Below the pieces are notes generated by a model, which did no database searches, was not told the DNA's origin, and saw nothing but the letters and a program-made list of their open reading frames with translations. Both the position numbers and the translations under genes were made by a program. From positions 689,600,084 through 689,664,083 of the forward strand of contig NC_134354.1 of the NCBI RefSeq assembly GCF_048569485.1: a stretch of DNA of 64,000 nt. Reading direction: 5' to 3'. The DNA is from Anomaloglossus baeobatrachus. Taxonomy: Eukaryota > Chordata > Amphibia > Anura > Aromobatidae. Of this stretch, positions 42,721-55,205 are shown piece by piece; positions within the stretch are counted from its first letter, which is position 1, and each line of letters starts with the position of its first letter.

Positions 42721-45700
42721 GAAGGGAATTTTGTTTACTTACTGTAAATTCCTTTTCTTCTAGCTCCTATTGGGAGACCCAGACAATTGGGTGTATAGCT
42801 ACTGCCTCCTGAAGGACTCGCCTACCTAGACTGGCATCTGCCACAGCATAGGCATGAACCTGATAGTGTTTCGTGAAAATGTGCAGACTCGACCAGGTAG
42901 TGCTGACACACCTGCTGAGCCGTAGCCTGGTGACGCAATGCCCAGGATGCCTCTGCGGCTCTGGTAGAATTGGCTTTCAGCTCTAAAGGAATCGGAAGCC
43001 CAGAAGAACGGTAGGCTTCAAGGGTCAGTTCCTTGATCCACCGAGCCAAGGTTGACTTACAAGCCTGCGACCCCTTACGCTGGCCAGTGACCAGGACAAA
43101 GCGCATCAGAGCGGCGCGGGGGCGCAGTGCGCGAAAGAAGAGCCGGGGTGTTCTCCCGAGATCTAACAAGTGCAATCCTTTTCACAATTGTGAACTGGAT
43201 GAGATCCAAAAGAAGGTAAGGAGATATCCTGATTGAGAAGAAAAGGAGGATACCACCTTAATTAGGAATTCCGGGACCGGACGCAGAACCACTTCATCCT
43301 GGCGAAACACCAGGAAGGGGGCTAGCATGACAGCGCTGCTAGCTCAGACACTCTCCGAAGTGATGTGCCTGCCACTAGGAAGACCACCTTCTGCGAAAGG
43401 CGTGATAGAGAAAAACTCTGGGAACGCTAAGAGCCAGAACTCAATGGCCACCCAGTCAGGTTGAAGACCGCAGAATTCAGATGGACAATGGCCCTTGAGA
43501 CAGCAAGTTTGGTCGGTCCGGGAGTGCCCACGGTCGACCCGCCGTGAGGTGCCACAGATCCAGGTATCACGACCTCCTCGGCCAGTCTGGAGCGACGAGG
43601 ATGGCGCGGCTGCAGTCGGACCCGATCTTGAGTAACACTCTGGGCAGCAGCGCCAGAGGAGGAAATACATAAGGCAGTCGAAATTGCGACTAGACCTGAA
43701 CTGATGCGTCCGCCGCCAGCGCTCTGTGCTGGCGGTTGATGTACGCGACCGCCGTGGCGTCGTCCGACTGTATCCGGATCTGCCTGCCGTCCAGCCACCG
43801 CTGGAACGACTTTAGGGCTAGCTACACTGGCCTTATCTCCAGGACATTGATCTGAAGGGAGGACTCTGTCAGAGTCCAGGTTCCCTGAGCCCTGTGGTGG
43901 AGGAAGACCGCTGTCCACCCTGACAAACTCTTGTCCGTCGTGACCATAGCCCAGGATGGGAGCAGGAAGGACATTTCTTTCGACCAAGAAGTGGGAAGAA
44001 GCCACCACTGAGGAGAGGTTTTGTCTGACAGTGAAAGAGAGACGTTCCTGTCTAGGGACGTCGACCTCCTGTCCCATTTGCGGAGAATGTGCCGTTGAGT
44101 GGACGCAGATGAAACTGCGCAAGGGGAACTGCCTCCATTGCTGCCACCATCTTCCCTAGGAAGCGCGAGGCGCCTCAAGGGGTGAGACTGGGCCCGAAGG
44201 AGAAAGTGCACCCCTGTCCGCAGCGAACGCTGTTTGTCCAGTGGTAGTTTCACTATCTCAGAGAGAGAATGAATTCCATCCCGAGGTAAGTCAGTGATTG
44301 GGTCGGTGTCAATTTTTACTTGGGAAATTGATGATCCACCCGAACCTCTGGAGAGTCTCCAAAACAATGTTCAGGCTGTGTTGACGTGGCACCCGGGAGG
44401 GTGCCTTGACTTAGGAGATCGTCTAAGTAAGGGATCACCGAGTGTCCCTGAGAGTGTAGGCCCATCGCCACTGATGCCATGACCTTGGTGAAGACCCGTG
44501 GGACTGTCGCCAGGCCGAAAGGCAGAGTCACGAGCTGAAAGCGTTCGACCCGGATGGCGACACACCGGGAGCGTTGATGCTCTGGTGTAATCGGCACAGG
44601 AGATAAGCATCCCTGATGTCGATTGATGCTAGGAAGACTCCCTGGGACATCGAAACGATGACTGAGCGGAGAGATTCCATCCGGAACCGTCTGGTTCTCA
44701 CGTGTCTGTTGAGCAGAATGAGGCCCGGAAACGGACCGGAATGATCCGTCCTTTTTTGGTACCTCGAACAAGTTGGAGTAAAAACCGCGACTACGTTCTT
44801 GAAGCGGAACGGGGATCACAACTCCATCTGCAGAAACGCGTCGGAGGACGAGAGCTGAGCTCTATCCTGTAACCGTGAGACGGAATGTCTCTCACCCATC
44901 GGTTTTTCATCCAATTGCACGCCAAACAAACGGTCGCCAGAAAATGGCAAACCGGTTAAGAACTTCTTGGAAGCAGAGTCTGCCTTCCATTCGCGTAGCC
45001 CCATAGCCCTGCGGACTGCCATCGAATTGGCGGATGCTACCGCTGTACGGCTCGCAGAGTCCAGGACGGTGTTCATGGCGTAGGACGAAAAAACCGACGC
45101 CTGAGAAGTCAAAGACACAACCTGCGGAGCAGAGGTACGTGCGACCACATTAGTCTCAGACAGACAAGCTGAGATAGCTTGGAGTGCCCGCTCGACTGCC
45201 AAGGCCGGAGCAAAGGACGCGCCTATGGCTTCATAGATGGAATTCCTCATGAGCTCTATTTGCCTGTCAGTGGCATCCTTGAGCGATGAACCATCTGCCA
45301 CTCATACTACGGAACTAGCCGCCAGTCTGGAGACTGGAGGATCCACCTTGGGACACTGAGCCCAACCCTTAACTACGTCAGGGGGGAAAGGGTAACGTGT
45401 GTCATTAAGGCGCTGAGTAAAGCGCTTGTCCGGACGTGCTCTGTGCTTCTGGACAGCATCTCTGAAGTTAGAGTGATCGCAAAACGCACTCCGGGTACGT
45501 TTGGGAATCTCCTACTGTGAAGCCGACTTCTCTATAGGTGGAGTTGGGGGAAAAGGACTAGCACCTGGTTGATGGACGTTATAAGGTCATTTACTATGGC
45601 GTCCCCTTCAGGTGTATCCAGATTGAGAGCAACGTCAGGATCAGAGCCCTGAGCTGCGACCTCCGCTTCATCCTCCAGAGGGTCCTCATGCTGAGACCCC

Positions 45701-47760
45701 GAACCGCGTGATGCCGCCGGGGAAGGTTCCCAGCAAGCCCGCTTAGCCTGTCTGAGGCTGCGGTCCGTGTCGGAGTTCTCACCGTGGGATCTGGGTGCCA
45801 CCCCAGGAGCCCTTTACTGTACCGACCGAGAGGGCCTGGGGACGATGAACTCACGGTGCCCTGGCCCTGTGTTACCGGTCTGGACTGCCAAGCTTCTAGT
45901 ATCTTAGCAGACCATCTGTCCATGGACTGAGCCATGGAATGTGAAGCGACTCAGAGTTTCTCAGTCAAAATTGTAAACTCTGTCCCTTCCATCTGTGCAG
46001 TGGAAACCGGCGGTACCTCCTGAGCCGAGGGTCCCACCAGTGCCGGAGACTCCGGCTGAGGGAGCCAAAAGAGTTCCCTGCCAGGGACTCTCAGAGCTGC
46101 AGAGCTCCTTCTGAAATCCCCCACCGGCAGAAGTGACTGACTGGCAAGCCCGGGGGCGGGAGTACCTGTACTAGGCCGCAAAAGCCTGGGACTAAAGTTA
46201 AAAGCGCGGCCGGCCCACAGGCGCGGTCGGCGCGGTAGTCCCGGCTCACAAAACACACAGCAGCCGCTGCGGCGTCTGTAACACAGGCACTGCATGCACC
46301 GTCCCTAAGGGGACACAGAGTACCTCATGGGTGCAGGGCTCTGTCCCTGATGATATCCAGCCTCCTGTCCGTCAGATTCCCCCAGGGGCTGCGGAGGGAG
46401 CCCGGTCCCAGTGACCGGTTAGGATCCCACTTTTCCCAGAACTGCGGAGCCCGTTCTGAAATCCCCCACCAGCAGAAATGATTCACAGTGCTCAGTGAGG
46501 GGGGAGGAGGATACCAAGCATGCTCCAGCCCTTACTGCCGACGTCCAGTCGGCCGTCCCGCTTTTACCCCTGACTGGCAGGCCCGGGGGCGGGAGTACAT
46601 TTACTAGGCCGCAAAAGCCGGGGACTAAAGTTAAAAGCGCGGCCGGCCAGCAGGCGCGGTCGGCGCGGTAGTCCAGGCTCACAAACCACAGAGCAGCCGC
46701 TGCGGCGTCTGTAACACAGGCGCTGCATGCGCCGTCCCTAAGGGGACACAGAGTACCTGATGGATGCAGGGCCCTGTCCCTGATGGTATCCAGCCTCCTG
46801 TCCGTCAGATTCCCCCAGGGGCTGCGGAAGGAGCCCGGTCCCAGTGACCGGTTAGGATCCCACTTCTGTCAGAACTGCGGAGCCCGTTCTGAAATCCCCC
46901 ACCGGCAGTATTGATTATAACAATGGCTGCCAGCGTTCTGAGGGGAGGATGGAGCCGTGGGCGTGCCTAATAAAGTGCGGGAAACTGGTGCCCCACAGTG
47001 CTCAGTGAGGGGGGAGGAGGATACCAAAGTATGCTCCAGCCCTCACTGCCGACGTCCAGTCGGCCGTCCCGCCCTTACCCCTGACTGGCAGGCCCGGGGG
47101 CGGGAGTATATGGTACTAGGCCGCAAAAGCCGGGGACTAAAGTTAAAAACGCGGCCGGCAAACAGGCGCGGTCAGCCCGGTAGTCCCGGTCTCACAAACC
47201 ACACAGGAGCCGCTGCGGCGTCTGTAACACAGGCGCTGCATGTACCGTCCCTAAGGGGACACCGAGTACCTTATGGATGCAGGGCCCTGTCCCTGATGAT
47301 ATCCAGTCTCCTGTCCGTCAGATTCCCCCAGGGGCTGCGGATGGAGCCCGGTCCCAGTGCCTGGATGACCGGTTAGGATCCCACTTCTCCCAGAGCCCCT
47401 AAGGGATGGGGAAGGAAAACGGCATGTGGGCTCCAGCCTCTGTACCCGCAATGGGTACCTCAACCTTAACAGCACCGCCAACTCAGTGGGGTGAGAAGGG
47501 AGCATGCCGGGGGCCCTGTGGGGGCCCTCTTTTCCTCCATCCGATACAATCAGCAGCTGCTGCTGACTAAAATGTGGAGCTTGTGTGCATGTGTGCCTCC
47601 TTCAACACAAAGCATAAAAACTGATGGGCCCGTGATGCACGGGAGGGTGTATAGGCAGAGGGGAGGGGTTACACTTTTTAAAGTGTAATACTTTGTGTGG
47701 CCTCCGGAGGCAGTAGCTATACACCCAATTGTCTGGGTCTCCCAATGGAGCGACAAAGAA
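42721..47760 (-). mobile_element. DIRS-D: internally reduced DIRS
   Basis: 5.04 kb, minus orientation. The 5' terminal repeat ends at 47760. The leader is expanded by tandem blocks (46100-47400). Gag remnants lie at 44900-45940, RT/RNase H remnants at about 43700-44820 and recombinase remnants at 42822-43400, with large internal segments missing. At the 3' end only the first 90 bases of the terminal repeat remain before recombinase sequence begins, so the ICR is lost. Multiple breaks; it probably cannot complete its own cycle. Flanks are TGAAAT and ATATTA. Confidence 0.9.
46100..47400 (-). repeat. Tandem leader blocks of 430-510 bp in DIRS-D
   Basis: Three successive copies of a block containing TACTAGGCCGCAAAAGCC...GGGACTAAAGTTAAAA, GCGGCCGGC...CAGGCGCGGTC, GGGACACAGAGTACC (rarely varied) and CCCCCAGGGGCTGCGGA. 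The TACTAGGCCGC landmark occurs near 46170, 46601 and 47113. DIRS-A has one copy (near 8950). Confidence 0.85.
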
Positions 47761-47850
47761 ATATTATATATCTATATTTTTTTTTAATTTACCTGACAAA
47801 TTTCTCCCATAAACTTTAAGCCAATGAGTAATGCACTTACTCAGTGTTAA

Positions 47851-48620
47851 AGGGGTATTCCCATCCCCAAGATCCTATTCCAATATGTAATAGGTATAAT
47901 AATAGCAAATATCTCCAATTAGACATGTAGTATAGTTCTCCTGATTCATTATGTCTCTTACCTCATGTGCAGGGCATCGCAGGACCTTAGGTATTGATTG
48001 GTTATGACCACTTGCAACTAACTGACTATATGTGTGGTCATAACCATGGATACCTAAAGTCCTGTAATGCCCTGCACATGAGGTTAGAGACCTAATGACT
48101 CAAAATAAGGCTATGTGCCCACGGGAGATTAAACCTGCGGATTTATCTGCAGAAAATTAGCGGATTTTCTGGATATTCTAGATAAATCCGTAGGTTTCAG
48201 CATGTACAGACACTTTCCATGTTATCCTATGGGACATGGGAAGTGCCGTGTCCATGCTGCGCATAAGTGCGGCTGCGGAACATGCTGCAGATGTCCCGCA
48301 GCCGCACGTAACTGCATGTCAATTATTCCTGCAGAATTAGCTGTGGAAATCCCGGCCCTCCACTATGGAGATAGAGGCCGGAACGTCGCCTGAATACCCA
48401 CAGGTTTACCGCAGCTATTTTGCTGTACTACCGCAGCTAAAAATAGCTGCGGATTCCGGCGAGCAGCTGCGGGAAACATGCGGATGTACCTGCGGATATA
48501 TCCGCAGGTACAATCTCCCGTGGGTACATAACTAATTAAAAATATAGAACAGTTAGGCTATTTGCTATTATTACACCTACTACATATTGGGATAGGATCT
48601 TCGAGATGGGAATACCCGCT
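47851..48620. mobile_element. T2/Kolobok-type MITE carrying a second MITE
   Basis: TTAA flanks both sides (47847-47850, 48621-48624). The ends AGGGGTATTCCCATC and GATGGGAATACCCGCT are inverted repeats giving TTAAAG termini. Inner pairs such as TAGGTATAATAATAGCAAAT / ATTTGCTATTATTACACCTA continue the fold. The element at 48112-48530 interrupts it. Confidence 0.8.
48112..48530. mobile_element. MITE nested in the TTAA element
   Basis: Ends TATGTGCCCACGGGAGATT and AATCTCCCGTGGGTACATA are inverted repeats. The interior has further pairs around CTGCGGAT / ATCCGCAG. No coding capacity; the superfamily was not assigned. Confidence 0.7.
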
Positions 48621-49498
48621 TTAATGCTCGGTCACTTGCAGAGCTGTATGGGCCTCCAGAATATTTTACTGCTGTATAAATAAAAAAGAGAATTTTGTTA
48701 CTTACCGTAAATTCTTTTTCTTATATTTCCGTATTAGGAGACCCAGACCATGTTTAGACCATGGGTGTTTAGCTTCTGCCTCCGGAGGACACACAAAGTA
48801 CTACACTTAAAAGTGTAGCTCCTCCCTCTGAGCTTATACACCCCCTGGTAGCCAGTCCTAGCCAGTTTAGTGCAAAATCTGAAGTAGAATAGCCACCCAC
48901 AAGTAGAACAGAGTAAGAACCGGAACAACCGGAGACTCTGTCCATGACAACAGCCGGTGATAACACACGGAACAAGAAAATTGCCAACAGGCAACAGGGA
49001 GGGAGCTGGGTCTCCCAATACGGAACTATAAGAAGAAGGGAATTTTGTTTACTTACCGTAAATTCCTTTTCTTCTAGCTCCAATTGGGAGACCCAGACAA
49101 ATGGGTGTATAGGCTATGCCTCCGGAGGCCACACAAAGTATTACACTAAAAGTGTAAAGCCCCTCCCCTTCTGCCTATACACCCCCCGTGCTCCCACGGG
49201 CTCCTCAGTTTTGGTGCAAAAGCAAGAAGGAGGAAAAAATTATAAACTGGTTTAAAGTAAATTCAATCCGAAGGAATATCGGAGAACTGAAACCATTCAA
49301 CATGAACAACATGTGTACACAAAAAAAAAAACAGGGGCGGGTGCTGGGTCTCCCAATTGGAGCTAGAAGGAATTTACGGTAAGTAAACAAAATTCCCTTC
49401 TTTGTCGCTCCATTGGGAGACCCAGACAAATGGGACGTCCAAAAGCAGTCCCTGGGTGGGTAAATAATACCTCATAATAGAGCCGTAACGGCTCCGTC

Positions 49499-50500
49499 CT
49501 ACAGGTGTGCAACCGCCGCCTGAAGGACTCGCCTACCTAGGCTGGCATCTGCCGAAGCATAGGTATGGACCTGATAGTGTTTCGTGAAAGTGTGCAGGCT
49601 CGACCAGGTAGCTGCCTGACACACCTGCTGAGCCGTAGCCTGGTACCGCAAGGCCCAGGAGGCTCCCACAGCCCTGGTAGAATGGGCCTTCAGCCCTGAG
49701 GGAACCGGAAGCCCCGAGGAACGATAAGCTTCGAGAATTGGTTCCTTGATCCACCTAGCCAGGGTTGATTTGGAAGCTTGTGTCCCTTTACGCTGGCCAG
49801 CGACAAGGACAAAGAGTGCATCCGAGCGGCGCAGAGGCGCCGTACGAGAAATGTAGAATCTGAGTGCTCTCACCAGATCTAACAAGTGCAAATCCTTTTC
49901 ACATTGGTGAACTGGATGAGGACAAAAAGAGGGTAAGGAGATATCCTGATTGAGATGAAAGGGGGATACCACCTTAGGGAGAAATTCCGGAACCGGACGC
50001 AGAACCACCTTGTCCTGGTGAAACACCAGGAAAGGGGCTTTGCATGACAACGCTGCTAGCTCAGACACTCTCCGAAGTGAAGTGACTGCTACTAGGAAAA
50101 CCACTTTCTGCGAAAGGCGTGCGAGAGAGTAATATATCTCATTGGCTCGAACGGTGGTTTCTGAAGAACCATCAGCACCCTGTTCAGATCCCAGGGTTCT
50201 AACGGACGCTTGTAAGGAGGGACGATGTGACAAACCCCCTGCAGGAACGTGCGTACCTGGGGAAGTCTGGCCAGGCGCTTCTGAAAAAACACAGAGAGCG
50301 CAGAGACTTGCCCCTTAAGGGAGCCGAGTGACAAACCATTTTCCAATCCGGATTGAAGAAAGGACAGAAAAGTGGGCAAGGCAAATGGCCAGGGAGAAAT
50401 TTCCACGTCCTGTGGTAGATCTTGGCGGACGTTGGTTTCCTAGCCTGTCTCATAGTGGCAATGATCTCTTGAGATAATCCTAAAGACGCTAAGATCCAGG
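49499..50500 (-). pseudogene. DIRS-E tyrosine recombinase region
   Basis: Contains the core-binding segment (FLSFLQSGLENGLSLGSLKG), the catalytic arginine box TSLRRVSELAALS (near 50070), the HSTRAVGASWAL box (near 49680) and the catalytic tyrosine box FTKHYQVH (near 49575). All four catalytic residue classes are present. The first part overlaps the pol frame on the minus strand, as is usual in the family. Not fully uninterrupted. Confidence 0.82.
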
Positions 50501-52636
50501 ACTCAATGGCCACACAGTCAGGTTGAGGGCCGCAGAATTCAGATGGAAAAACGGCCCTTGAGACAGCAAGTCTGGTCGGTCTGGTAGTGCCCACGGTTGG
50601 CCGACCGTGAGATGCCACAGATCCGGGTACCACGACCTCCTCGGCCAGTCTGGAGCGACGAGGATGGCGCGGCGGCAGTCGGCCCTGATCTTGCGTAACA
50701 CTCTGGGCAACAGTGCCAACGGAGGAAACACATAAGGGAGTTGAAACTGCGACCAATCCTGAACTAAGGCGTCTGCCGCCAGAGCGCTGTGATCGTGAGA
50801 TCGTGCCATGAATGCCGTGACCTTGTTGTTGTGCCGGGACGCCATTAGGTCGACGTCCGGCATCCCCCAGCAGCAACAGATCTCCTGAAACACGTCCGGG
50901 TGAAGGGACCATTCCCCTGCGTCCATGCCCTGGCGACTGAGAAAGTCTGCTTCCCAGTTTTCCACGCCCGGGATGTGAACTGCGGAGATGGTGGAGGCCG
51001 TGGCTTCCACCCACATCAAAATCCGCCGGACTTCCTGGAAGGCTTGCCGACTGCGTGTTCCCCCTTGGTGGTTGATGTAAGCCACCGCTGTGGAGTTGTC
51101 CGACTGAATTCGGATCTGCTTGCCTTCCAGCCACTGCTGGAACGCTTTTAGGGCAAGATACACTGCCCTGATCTCCAGAACATTGATCTGGAGTGAGGAC
51201 TCTTGCTGAGTCCACGTACCCTGGGCCCTGTGGTGGAGAAAAACTGCTCCCCACCCTGACAGACTCGCGTCCGTCGTGACCACCGCCCAGGATGGGGGTA
51301 GGAAGGATTTCCCCTTCGATAATGAAGTGGGAAGAAGCCACCACCGAAGGGAAGCTTTGATTGCCTGAGAGAGAGAGACGTTCCTGTCGAGGGACGTCGG
51401 CTTCCTGTCCCATTTGCGTAGGATGTCCCATTGAAGAGGACGCAGGTGAAACTGCGCAAAAGGAACTGCCTCCATTGCTGCTACCATCTTCCCTAGGAAG
51501 TGCATGAGGCGCCTCAGGGGGTGCGACTGGCCTTGAAGGAGAGATTGCACCCCTGTCTGTAGTGAACGCTGTTTGTTCAGCGGAAGCTTCACTATCGCTG
51601 AGAGAGTATGAAACTCCATGCCAAGATATGTTAGTGATTGGGCCGGTGTCAGATTTGACTTTGGAAAATTGATGATCCACCCGAAACTCTGGAGAGTCTC
51701 CAGAGTAGCGTTGAGGCTGCGTTGGCATGCCTCTTGAGAGGGTGCCTTGACCAGCAGATCGTCTAAGTAAGGGATCACCGAGTGACCCTGAGAGTGGAGG
51801 ACCGCAACTACTGTAGCCATGACCTTGGTGAAAACCCGTGGGGCTGTCACCAGGCCGAACGGCAGTGCCGCGAACTGAAGGTGTTCGTGTCCTATGGCGA
51901 AGCGCAGGAAGCGCTGATGCTCTGGAGCAATCGGTACGTGGAGATAAGCATCTTTGATATCGATCGATGCAAGGAAATCTCCTTGGGACATTGAGGCGAT
52001 GACGGAGCGGAGGGATTCCATCCGGAACCGCCTGGTCTTTACGTGTTTGTTGAGCAGTTTTAGGTCCAGGACAGGACGGAAAGACCCATCCTTCTTTGGA
52101 ACCACAAACAGGTTGGAGTAAAAACCGTGACCCTGTTGCTGAAGAGGAACTGGGACCACCACTCCTTCTGCCTTCAGAGTGCCCACCGCCTGCAGAAGAG
52201 CATCGGCTCGCTCGGGAGGCGGAGATGTTCTGAAGAATCGAGTCGGAGGACGAGAGCTGAACTCTATCCTGTAACCGTGAGACAGAATGTCTCTCACCCA
52301 ACGGTCTTTTACCTGTGGCAGCCAGGTGTCGCAAAAGCGGGAGAGCCTGCCACCGACCGAGGATGCGGTGTGAGGAGGCCGTAAGTCATGAGGAAGCCGC
52401 CTTGGTAGCGGCACCTCCGGCGGTCTTTTTTGGGCGTGCCTTAGACCGCCATGAATCGGAGTTTCTCTGATCCTTCTGAGGCCTTTTGGACGAGGAGAAT
52501 TGGGACCTGCCCGCACCCCGAAAGGACCGAAACCTCGACTGTCCCCTCCTCTGTTGGGGTATGTTTGGTTTGGCCTGGGGTAAGGATGTTTCCTTTCCCT
52601 TGGATTGTTTGATGATTTCATCCAATCTCTCACCAA
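50489..52636 (-). CDS. DIRS-E RT/RNase H/methyltransferase polyprotein
   Basis: One open frame of 715 codons, closely similar to the DIRS-A protein. RT carries VPKKDGSFRPVLDL, DIKDAYLHVPI and PYLDDLLVKAPS near residue 292. RNase H begins near 454 (TTDASLSGWGAVFLHHRAQG) and has QSDNSTAVAYINHQGG. The DIRS methyltransferase-like domain follows from about 595 (PDVDLMASRHNNK, VAPDWPRRSWYPDLW). The N-terminus overlaps gag. The frame looks whole. Confidence 0.9.
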   Translation of the reverse strand: MVRDWMKSSNNPRERKHPYPRPNQTYPNRGGDSRGFGPFGVRAGPNSPRPKGLRRIRETPIHGGLRHAQKRPPEVPLPRRLPHDLRPPHTASSVGGRLSRFCDTWLPQVKDRWVRDILSHGYRIEFSSRPPTRFFRTSPPPERADALLQAVGTLKAEGVVVPVPLQQQGHGFYSNLFVVPKKDGSFRPVLDLKLLNKHVKTRRFRMESLRSVIASMSQGDFLASIDIKDAYLHVPIAPEHQRFLRFAIGHEHLQFAALPFGLVTAPRVFTKVMATVVAVLHSQGHSVIPYLDDLLVKAPSQEACQRSLNATLETLQSFGWIINFPKSNLTPAQSLTYLGMEFHTLSAIVKLPLNKQRSLQTGVQSLLQGQSHPLRRLMHFLGKMVAAMEAVPFAQFHLRPLQWDILRKWDRKPTSLDRNVSLSQAIKASLRWWLLPTSLSKGKSFLPPSWAVVTTDASLSGWGAVFLHHRAQGTWTQQESSLQINVLEIRAVYLALKAFQQWLEGKQIRIQSDNSTAVAYINHQGGTRSRQAFQEVRRILMWVEATASTISAVHIPGVENWEADFLSRQGMDAGEWSLHPDVFQEICCCWGMPDVDLMASRHNNKVTAFMARSHDHSALAADALVQDWSQFQLPYVFPPLALLPRVLRKIRADCRRAILVAPDWPRRSWYPDLWHLTVGQPWALPDRPDLLSQGPFFHLNSAALNLTVWPLSPGS

Positions 52637-53877
52637 ACAAACGGTCGCCAGAAAATGGCAAACCGGTTAAGCACTTTTTGGAAGCCGAATCTGCCTTCCA
52701 TTCCCGTAGCCACAAGGCCCTGCGTATTGCCACCGAATTGTCGGCTGCAACCGCCGTACGGCTCGCAGAGTCCAGGATAGCATTAATAGCGTAGGAAGCA
52801 AATGCCGACGTTTGAGAGGTTATGGACGCCACTTGCGGCGCAGACGTACGTGTGAGTGCGTCAATTTGCGCTTGACCCGCTGAGATAGCTTGGAGTGCCC
52901 ATACGGCTGCGAATGCTGGAGCAAAAGACGCGCCGATAGCTTCATATATGGATTTCAACCAGAGCTCCATCTGTCTGTCAGTGGCATCCTTGAGTGAAGC
53001 CCCATCTTCAACTGCAACTATGGATCTAGCCGCCAGTCTGGAGATTGGAGGATCCACCTTGGGACACTGCGTCCAGCCCTTGACCACGTCAGGGGGGGAA
53101 GGGATAACGTGTATCCTTAAGGCGCTTGGAAAAACGCTTATCTGGACAAACTCGGTGTTTCTGGACTGCCTCTCTGAAGTCAGAGTGGTCCAGAAACATA
53201 CTCGTTGTACGCTTGGGAAACCTGAAACGGAATTTCTCCTGCTGAGAAGCTGACTCCTCTACTGGAGGAGCTGAGGGGGAAATATCCAACATTTGATTTA
53301 TGGACGCGATAAGATCATTCACTATGGCGTCCCCATCAGGAGTATCAAGATTGAGAGCGGCCTCAGGATCAGAATCCTGATCAGCTACCTCCGCTTCATC
53401 ATACAGAGAGTCCTCCCGCTGAGACCCTGAACAATGTGATGATGTCGAGGGAATTTCCCAGTGACCCCGCTTAGGCGGTCTGGGGCTGCGGTCCGTGTCA
53501 GAGACCTCACCCTGGGATCTATGAGACACCCCGGGAGGACATTGTTGTTCCAACTGAGGGGAACCAGGGAGCAATGATTCCACAGTGCCCATGGTCTGAG
53601 ATACCGGTCTGGACTGCAAAGCTTCTAGTATCTTAGCCATAGTCTCAGAAAGTCTTTCAGTAAAAACTGCAAACTCCGTCCCTGTCACCTGGACAGTGTT
53701 AGCAGGTGGTTCCCCCTGGGCCACCCTTAGCAGAGGCTCCGGCTGAATAAGTGCCACAGGGGCCGAGCATTGCACACAATGAGGGTCAGTGGAACCTGCC
53801 GGTAGTATAGCCGTACATGCGGCGCAGGCAGCATAGTAAGCCTGTGTTTTGGCACCCTTGCTTCTTGTGGACGCCAT
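52386..53877 (-). pseudogene. DIRS-E gag-like region
   Basis: Starts at ATG 53877 with MASTRSKGAK and a C/H cluster (CAACTA...DPHCVQC). A variable acidic and serine-rich middle follows, then the conserved block RLAARSIVAVEDG to RRALWLREWKADSASKK and a basic tail ending ATKAASS. Same layout as in DIRS-A. Not a single frame in this copy. Confidence 0.75.
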
Positions 53878-55205
53878 GCTGTTGTCTCCTCTGAGCAATC
53901 CAGGAGGGTATATAGCCAAAAATCAACTGTGCACCATACAGTGTAAAGTATAGCCTATAATCATATAATCTATAAGTACACTTCTGCACAAGTGGGGCCA
54001 GCACCTCAGGTGCTGCTTACCGCCCGCTCAAAGCGGTTGTGTGGTCACCAGAATCCCTGCCTGGGTCTCCCTGAGCCTGTCTCCCCTCTCCAGCGTCAGA
54101 AGAGCTGACAGGAATGGCTGCCGGCGTCCTGAGGAGAGGAGGGGGCCGTGGGCGTGCCCTAGAAAGTGCGGGAATCTGGTGCCCCACTGTGCACAGTGAG
54201 GGGGGTGGAGTATGCAAAGCATGTTCCAGCCCTCAGTGCTGACTCCTGTACAGCGTCCCGCCCTTCCCCTGACTGGCAGGCCTGGGGGCGGGAAAGAATG
54301 AGACTAGGCCGCAAAAGCCGGGGACTAAAGTTATAAGCGCGGCCGGCGTATAAGCTCGGTCGGCGCGGAAGTCCCCGGCGTACTAACAGTCCCAGCCGCG
54401 CCGCAGTGTAAAAATGGCAGCGGCGGTCAGCGCGGTAGTCCCCAGTAAACTAACACACCCAGCCACGCTGCAGTGTGTGATGGCACAAGCGCGGTCAGCG
54501 CTGCGGTCCCCGGCGCACTAACACACCAAGCAATGCTGGAGTGTTACTGTGCGCGGTCCCCACGGGGACACAGAGTACCTCAAAGTAGCAGGGCCTTGTC
54601 CCTGACGATACTCGGCTCCTTATCCAGCAGAGTCCCCGGGAGCTGTGGATGGAGCACGGTCTCAGTGCCTGGAGACCGATTAGGATCCCACTTCACCCAG
54701 AACCCTAAAGGGGATGGGGAAGGAAAACAGCATGTGGGCTCCAGCCTCCGTACCCGCAATGGATACCTCAACCTTAACAACACCGCCGACAAGAGTGGGG
54801 TGAGAAGGGAGCATGCTGGGGGCCCTGTTATGGGCCCTCTTTTCTTCCATCCGACATAGTCAGCAGCTGCTGCTGACTAAGCTGTGGAGCTATGCGTGCA
54901 TGTCTGCCTCCTTCGCACAAAGCATAAAAACTGAGGAGCCCGTGGGAGCATGGGGGGGTGTATAGGCAGAAGGGGAGGGGCTTTACACTTTTAGTGTAAT
55001 ACTTTGTGTGGCCTCCGGAGGCATAGCCTATACACCCATTTGTCTGGGTCTCCCAATGGAGCGACAAAGAAAAAGAATTAACGGTAAGTAACAAAATTCT
55101 CTTTTTCTTTATCGTTCCTATGGGAGACCCAGACCATGGGACGTTCCAAAGCTGTCCCTGGGTGGGAATAAACAGAAAATACTAAGAAGTAGGCGGAGCC
55201 TAACT

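Larger units (their letters stand above)
49035..55071 (-). mobile_element. DIRS-E: near full-length DIRS nested in DIRS-F
   Basis: 6.04 kb, minus orientation. Its 3' terminal repeat and ICR lie at 49035-49430, recombinase at 49499-50500, RT/RNase H/methyltransferase at 50489-52636, gag at 52386-53877 and the 5' terminal repeat ends at 55071. Terminal repeats are almost identical over about 130 bp. It interrupts the 3' terminal region of DIRS-F at AACTATAAGAA-AAAGAATTAACG without target duplication. It has the longest open frames of the DIRS copies here along with DIRS-A and only a few breaks, so it is the best representative of the family in the window. Confidence 0.93.

Noticed and set aside
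53921-54860. Short open frames in DIRS leaders (for example 36316-36953, 54028-54859)
   Set aside because: They lie in GC-rich noncoding leaders with tandem repeats, and differ between copies.
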